Below, piece by piece: positions 60,276-64,000 of a stretch of DNA of 64,000 nt. Position 1 is the first letter of the stretch. Each line of letters starts with the position of its first letter. The position numbers and the translations under genes are program-made. The notes beneath the pieces are model-generated. The model searched no databases, was not told the origin of the DNA, and saw nothing but the letters and a program-made list of their open reading frames with translations. Source of the DNA: Buchananella hordeovulneris (GTDB taxonomy: Bacteria; Actinomycetota; Actinomycetes; Actinomycetales; Actinomycetaceae); NCBI RefSeq assembly GCF_001907235.1, contig NZ_MQVS01000010.1, positions 1-64,000 of the forward strand. Direction: 5' to 3'.

Positions 60276-62504
60276 TCAGCCCGGGAAGTCTTGCCCGAGC
60301 AGATCCAGCAGGGCGGCGGCCTTGACCACGGTCTCCTGCCACTCGGCCGCCGGCTCCGACAGCGCGATGATCGCCCCGCCCACCCCGAACGACACCGCGT
60401 GCGGCTGCACCACGAGCGTGCGGATGACGATCGACAGGTCCACCGCGCCAGTGAGAGAGAAATAGCCGAGCGCTCCGGAATAGACACCCCGCGGCCCAGC
60501 CTCCAACTCGTCGATGATCTCCATGGTGCGCAGCTTTGGCGCCCCGGTCATGGAGCCGCCCGGGAAGGCGGCCTGCACACACCGCACCGGGCTCACCCCC
60601 GCGCGCAACTGTGCTGTCACCGTGCTGACCAGTTGGTGGGCGCGCGCGTGGCTCTCCACCGCAAATATTTCCGGTACCCGCACCGTGCCCGGCTCCGCGC
60701 ACACCCCGAGATCATTGCGCACTAGGTCGACAATCATGAGGTTCTCGGCCCGGTCCTTCTCGCTGGCGGCCAGCTCGGCCGCGAGCGCGGCGTCGGCGGC
60801 CGGGGTGGTGCCGCGCGGGCGGGTGCCCTTGATGGGACGGGAGGTCACGTGCCCGGCGGCGTCTACGCGCAGAAACTGCTCGGGAGAGGTGGAGAGCACC
60901 GCCACCTCCGCTAGGCGCAGGAAGGCCCCGTAGGGGGCGGGGCTGAGGTGGCGCAGCCGCAGGTAGGCGGGCAACGGCTCCAAGGTGCCGGGGGCCGCCA
61001 GGTGGTTGGTGAGGCACACCTCGTAGGTTTCCCCGGCCCGCAGGGCCGCCTGGCAGTCGGCGATACGCGCTAAATAGGCCTGCCGTGGATGGCGGGCGCT
61101 CAGGCGGCCGACGCCCGGGGTCGGCCGGGCGGGTGCCGCCGCCGGGGCTGGGCCAGCGGGAGCCGGGGCCGGGTCAGGGTGGGCGGAACCGGCGGGAGCC
61201 GTGCCAGGGCCAGGCCCGGGGGCGGCGTTCACCTGCGCCGCGCGCACCTTGGCCACGACGGCCGCCGTGGCGGCCAGCCACTGCCTGCTGCCCGGTCCGG
61301 CCAGGGTCAGCAGGTGGGCGGTGGCGGTGGCGTGGTCCACGACAACGGCGCGGTCGGCGAAAAGGAGGGCGGCGTCGGGCGTGGGGGCACGGTGGGCGGC
61401 CGCGGCCCCGCACTGGGCCTTCAATTCGTAGCCGAGGTAGCCGACCCACCCGAGCGCGAAGTCGCCCGGCACCGGGTCGCCCTCTACCTCCCACCCGGCT
61501 AGTTCCTGCTCCAGCCAGGTGAAGAGGTCGGTGGTTAGCACCTGGTCTTGGCCGTCGGCGCGCACCGTGACGGTGCCGGTGGCCACGTCGGCGCGGGCCA
61601 GGCGAGCCTGGGGCCCGCTGGCGTCCCCCAGGATGGAATAGCGGCCGGGCGCCGCCCCCGAGTCGAGCCAGAACGCCGGATTGCTCTGCCCATACAGGGC
61701 AGTAAAGAGAGCCGCCGTGTCGCGCGGGGCCGGGCAGGCCTGACTGATTACGCGGACCCGACGGCGCGGGGTAGCGGCGGGCGGCGTGCCCGCAGCGAGC
61801 GCGGCGGCGGATGACGCACCCGCGGGCGCGGAGGACGCCCCGCCCCTCTCCTGCGCCGCCCGGCCATCCGCCTGCCGAAGCGTCACCTGGGGGCGGGAAC
61901 CTCCCGCCCCGGCGGCGCGCGAGCCGCTGCCCACGCGGGCCAGGTCAATAAAGTTGGCGAGCATCGCCAGGCCCGCCTCCGTGCGAATCGACTCGGGGTG
62001 GAACTGCACTCCCCACCGCGGCAGCTGCCGGTGGCGCACCCCCATGACGATGCCGTCGTCCGTCCAGGCGTTGACAACGAAGTCGCTCGGTACCCGGGTG
62101 ACGGCCAGGGAGTGGTAACGCACCACCCGGGTGGGATCCGCCAGGCCCGCGAACGCCCCCGTGCCGTCGTGCCGCACCCAGGTCTCGCGGCCGTGGCACG
62201 GGGCAGGAGCGAGGTCCACCTCGCCCCCCGCCAGGGCACACAGTCCTTGATGCCCCAGGCACACCCCCAGCACCGGCACTCGGGCGGCGGCGATGACGGC
62301 GGCGCTGATGCCGAAATCCCGGGGACGGGCCGGGTGGCCGGGGCCCGGCGAGATGACGACGGCGTCGTAGCCCGCCAGCTCGCCCGCCCGCCAGTCGGCG
62401 GCATCGTTGGGCAGCACCGTCGGCAGACTGCCCGTCAGCTGGGCGAGGTATTGGGCGAGATTGAACGTGAAAGAGTCGTAGTTATCGACGATCAGCGTGC
62501 GCAC
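60276..62504 (-). CDS. pabB: Fused aminodeoxychorismate synthase (PabA-PabB)
   Basis: 742 residues, GTG 62504. Residues 1-190 form the glutamine amidotransferase: LIVDNYDSFTFNL, SPGPGHP, the GVCLGHQGL nucleophile Cys and VQFHPESI. A Gly/Ala-rich linker (about 195-250) leads to the chorismate-binding domain with SRPIKGTRPRG, ENLMIVDLVRNDLG, FPGGSMTGAPKLRTMEIID and the final SFGVGGAIIALS. A second Ala/Pro-rich insert lies near 430-465. PIKGTRPRG is the PabB form of the motif (anthranilate synthase would read differently). Makes aminodeoxychorismate for folate; pabC follows 5 bp downstream. Confidence 0.9.
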   Translation of the reverse strand: MRTLIVDNYDSFTFNLAQYLAQLTGSLPTVLPNDAADWRAGELAGYDAVVISPGPGHPARPRDFGISAAVIAAARVPVLGVCLGHQGLCALAGGEVDLAPAPCHGRETWVRHDGTGAFAGLADPTRVVRYHSLAVTRVPSDFVVNAWTDDGIVMGVRHRQLPRWGVQFHPESIRTEAGLAMLANFIDLARVGSGSRAAGAGGSRPQVTLRQADGRAAQERGGASSAPAGASSAAALAAGTPPAATPRRRVRVISQACPAPRDTAALFTALYGQSNPAFWLDSGAAPGRYSILGDASGPQARLARADVATGTVTVRADGQDQVLTTDLFTWLEQELAGWEVEGDPVPGDFALGWVGYLGYELKAQCGAAAAHRAPTPDAALLFADRAVVVDHATATAHLLTLAGPGSRQWLAATAAVVAKVRAAQVNAAPGPGPGTAPAGSAHPDPAPAPAGPAPAAAPARPTPGVGRLSARHPRQAYLARIADCQAALRAGETYEVCLTNHLAAPGTLEPLPAYLRLRHLSPAPYGAFLRLAEVAVLSTSPEQFLRVDAAGHVTSRPIKGTRPRGTTPAADAALAAELAASEKDRAENLMIVDLVRNDLGVCAEPGTVRVPEIFAVESHARAHQLVSTVTAQLRAGVSPVRCVQAAFPGGSMTGAPKLRTMEIIDELEAGPRGVYSGALGYFSLTGAVDLSIVIRTLVVQPHAVSFGVGGAIIALSEPAAEWQETVVKAAALLDLLGQDFPG

Positions 62505-62509
62505 GACGC

Positions 62510-63295
62510 TCAGGGTTGCTCCTCGGGGATGGTGCGGTAAACCTGTGTCAGCCAGTCTTGCACAGCCTGCCCGCTGGGCAGCTCTTGCCCATCGATGTGC
62601 GTCACCGCTCGCACGCCCGCGACGGCGTTGGTGGCTAGCACCAGGTCGGCGCCCGGCAGGTCAGCCACCCGCAGGGGCTGGTAGCGGGTGCGGCCCGGCA
62701 GGGCAGCGTCCAGCAACCGCTGGGTTACCCCGGCGAGGCTGGCTCCCTGCGCCCAGGTGAGGGTGCCGTCGCGCACCATCCCCAGGTTCGCCGTGGTCAG
62801 TTCGGCGATGTGGCCGGTGGCGGTAAGCAGCAGGGCGTCGTCGGCCCCCGCGAGGCGGGCCGTGCGGGCCGCCCACAGCGCCGGGCACATCCCGAGGTGT
62901 TTGCGGTGCGGCAGGGAGCGCACCCCGCGCGCGGTGGCCAGCCGCAGTGGGGAGCCGGGCGGCAACGGCCGGGCAGTGAGCAGGACAGCCGGGTGGGCGG
63001 GGGCGGCCAGGTTGCCCAGGTGCAGCTCCGGGTCAAAGATCGTCACCCGCACCACGGCCTGCTGGCCGCGCCAGCGCCGCAGGCAGGCGCGCACATGTTC
63101 AACATCGAGCGTGACCCCAAACAGGGCGGCACAATCGGCCGCCAACCGTTCCAGGTGCAAAGTCAACCCGCGCACCCCGCGCGCGGTTAGACACATGGTG
63201 GTGAAGTGCCCGTAGCCGGTCAACGCCAGGTTCGTCAGTTGCGCGGCAGTTACTGGCCGCCCGTCCAGCTCGGGAGCGGGCAGGCTTGGGGCCAT
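62510..63295 (-). CDS. pabC: Aminodeoxychorismate lyase / class IV aminotransferase
   Basis: 261 residues; ATG 63295 overlaps the stop of the small upstream gene (TAATG). PLP Lys lies in SLPHRKHLGMCPALWAAR; the cofactor-binding blocks DDALLLTATGHIAELTTANLG and DLVLATNAVAGVRAV are typical of class IV. Directly before the fused pabAB, so conversion of aminodeoxychorismate to p-aminobenzoate is the likely role; a D-amino-acid or branched-chain transaminase is less likely. Confidence 0.85.
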   Translation of the reverse strand: MAPSLPAPELDGRPVTAAQLTNLALTGYGHFTTMCLTARGVRGLTLHLERLAADCAALFGVTLDVEHVRACLRRWRGQQAVVRVTIFDPELHLGNLAAPAHPAVLLTARPLPPGSPLRLATARGVRSLPHRKHLGMCPALWAARTARLAGADDALLLTATGHIAELTTANLGMVRDGTLTWAQGASLAGVTQRLLDAALPGRTRYQPLRVADLPGADLVLATNAVAGVRAVTHIDGQELPSGQAVQDWLTQVYRTIPEEQP

Positions 63296-63522
63296 TAGCG
63301 CGAATCCTGCCCCGACTTTCGCAGGCGGCGCAGCTCGCGGTCCGCGGGCATGCCCACGATCACCGCATACCCCAGGAAGATGACAGCGGCCACCAGGTAC
63401 CCCCACAGGGGCAGCGCCCGGGTAAACAATTGCACTAACGCAATACCCACAAAGATGACCCCGAGCACCCGGAAAATGAGGACGCGCTGGCGCAGTTGCT
63501 GCACGCGATTCGGCTCGCCCAT
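63295..63522 (-). CDS. Small membrane protein with two transmembrane helices
   Basis: 75 residues from ATG 63522. Two hydrophobic helices (about 16-36 and 41-60: [20 protein letters not shown] and [19 protein letters not shown]) with basic flanks (RVQQLRQR and ELRRLRKS), so both ends face the cytoplasm. No recognised domain. Its stop overlaps the pabC start, so they are co-translated. Confidence 0.65.
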   Translation of the reverse strand: MGEPNRVQQLRQRVLIFRVLGVIFVGIALVQLFTRALPLWGYLVAAVIFLGYAVIVGMPADRELRRLRKSGQDSR

Positions 63523-63548
63523 TGGTCTTGGCCTTTCTCCCCACCGAC

Positions 63549-63564
63549 TGTTGTCCGCACAACA
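63549..63564. promoter_or_regulatory. Palindrome TGTTGT-CCGC-ACAACA in divergent region before luxS
   Basis: Perfect 6-bp arms in the 89-bp gap between the small membrane protein gene (minus) and luxS (plus). Possible operator for either. Confidence 0.4.
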
Positions 63565-63611
63565 TAACACGGGGGCGCGACGCCCGCACCGAAAGGCGAA
63601 ACAATGAGGAC

Positions 63612-64000
63612 ATGACTGAGCGCATGAATACTGAGTCCTTCAACCTGGACCACCGGACGGTGGCCGCCCCCTACGTGCGGGTGGCTGACCGCAAGACCCT
63701 GCCCGGGGGTGATGTGCTCGTGAAATACGACGTGCGCTTCACCCAGCCCAACCAGGCGCACCTGCCGATGGCTGCCGTGCACTCCATCGAGCACTTGACG
63801 GCCGAATTGATGCGGAACCACACCACGCAGCTGCTCGACTTTTCCCCCATGGGCTGCCAGACGGGCTTCTACGCCCTCACCCTCGGGCTGGAGCCGCCGG
63901 AGTTCCTGGAAATATTGGCGGCCACCTGCCGCGATATTCTCGCCGCCCGGGAGGTCCCGGCCGCCAACGAGGTGCAGTGCGGGTGGGGCGCGAACCACTC
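63612..64000 (+). CDS. luxS: S-ribosylhomocysteine lyase (runs off right edge)
   Basis: The first 129 residues are seen, open to the end of the window. ATG 63612 follows gagga; ATG 63624 is an alternative. Metal site HSIEHL (HxxEH) and the catalytic Cys in [10 protein letters not shown] are present, and the sequence reaches CGWGANH, near the third metal ligand region. It cleaves S-ribosylhomocysteine to homocysteine and the AI-2 precursor in the activated methyl cycle. Confidence 0.93.
   Translation, partial: MTERMNTESFNLDHRTVAAPYVRVADRKTLPGGDVLVKYDVRFTQPNQAHLPMAAVHSIEHLTAELMRNHTTQLLDFSPMGCQTGFYALTLGLEPPEFLEILAATCRDILAAREVPAANEVQCGWGANH

Overview
The window is high-GC DNA from an actinobacterium. 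Supporting features are GC-ending codons, many GTG starts, class Ib ribonucleotide reductase genes with NrdR-type boxes, TANNNT -10 elements directly before start codons (leaderless pattern), WXG-type type VII secretion proteins, and a Septum_form-domain membrane protein. The arginine deiminase operon, LuxS and a CWB2 cell-wall protein would suit a host-associated Actinomycetaceae-like organism. That placement is inference, since no rRNA or other phylogenetic marker is present.

Region 1 (1-17,685) is the most unusual part. It is a same-strand array of seven DUF4132 (MolR/YehI-like) paralogues: one entering from the left edge, one truncated, five full length, two of these with an N-terminal WGR domain. 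A DUF4279-like gene is embedded and a MoxR/YehL-like AAA+ ATPase closes the array. Three copies of a 16-bp palindrome, GTCGCA-N4-TGCGAC, sit before three transcription units of this array. Next to one of them is a 20-bp tandem repeat built from a related half-site.

Region 2 (17.7-26.2 kb) is accessory. It holds a small membrane protein, a Fic-domain protein with a box-rich upstream region, two paralogous unknown proteins with cysteine clusters, a DUF6348-like gene, a compact type VII secretion toxin island (three small helical proteins, a WKG-motif toxin and a probable immunity gene), and a secreted protein related to the N-terminal part of a CWB2 protein further on.

Region 3 (26.3-37.9 kb) holds an SprT-like protease, a low-molecular-weight tyrosine phosphatase, the CWB2 surface protein, nrdF, a TetR regulator, an M20 amidohydrolase, and a heterodimeric ABC exporter divergent from a second TetR gene with matching palindromes between them.

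Region 4 (38.0-47.7 kb) is a minus-strand guanidino/arginine locus: arcA, arcB, arcC, a glycine-amidinotransferase-like enzyme, a DMT transporter, a creatininase-family hydrolase, an MFS transporter and a second DMT transporter, with strong hairpins in several gaps. A GNAT acetyltransferase lies upstream.

Region 5 (47.7-64.0 kb) begins with a repeat-rich intergenic stretch. It continues with nrdHIE preceded by paired NrdR-like boxes, an Fpg/Nei glycosylase, a NarL-type two-component system divergent from an ABC transporter, a Septum_form-type protein, L-serine dehydratase, a second Fic protein with TGTACA sites over its promoter, a fused PabA-PabB followed by PabC, a small membrane protein, and the start of luxS at the right edge. 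I saw no tRNA, rRNA, insertion sequence or CRISPR array.
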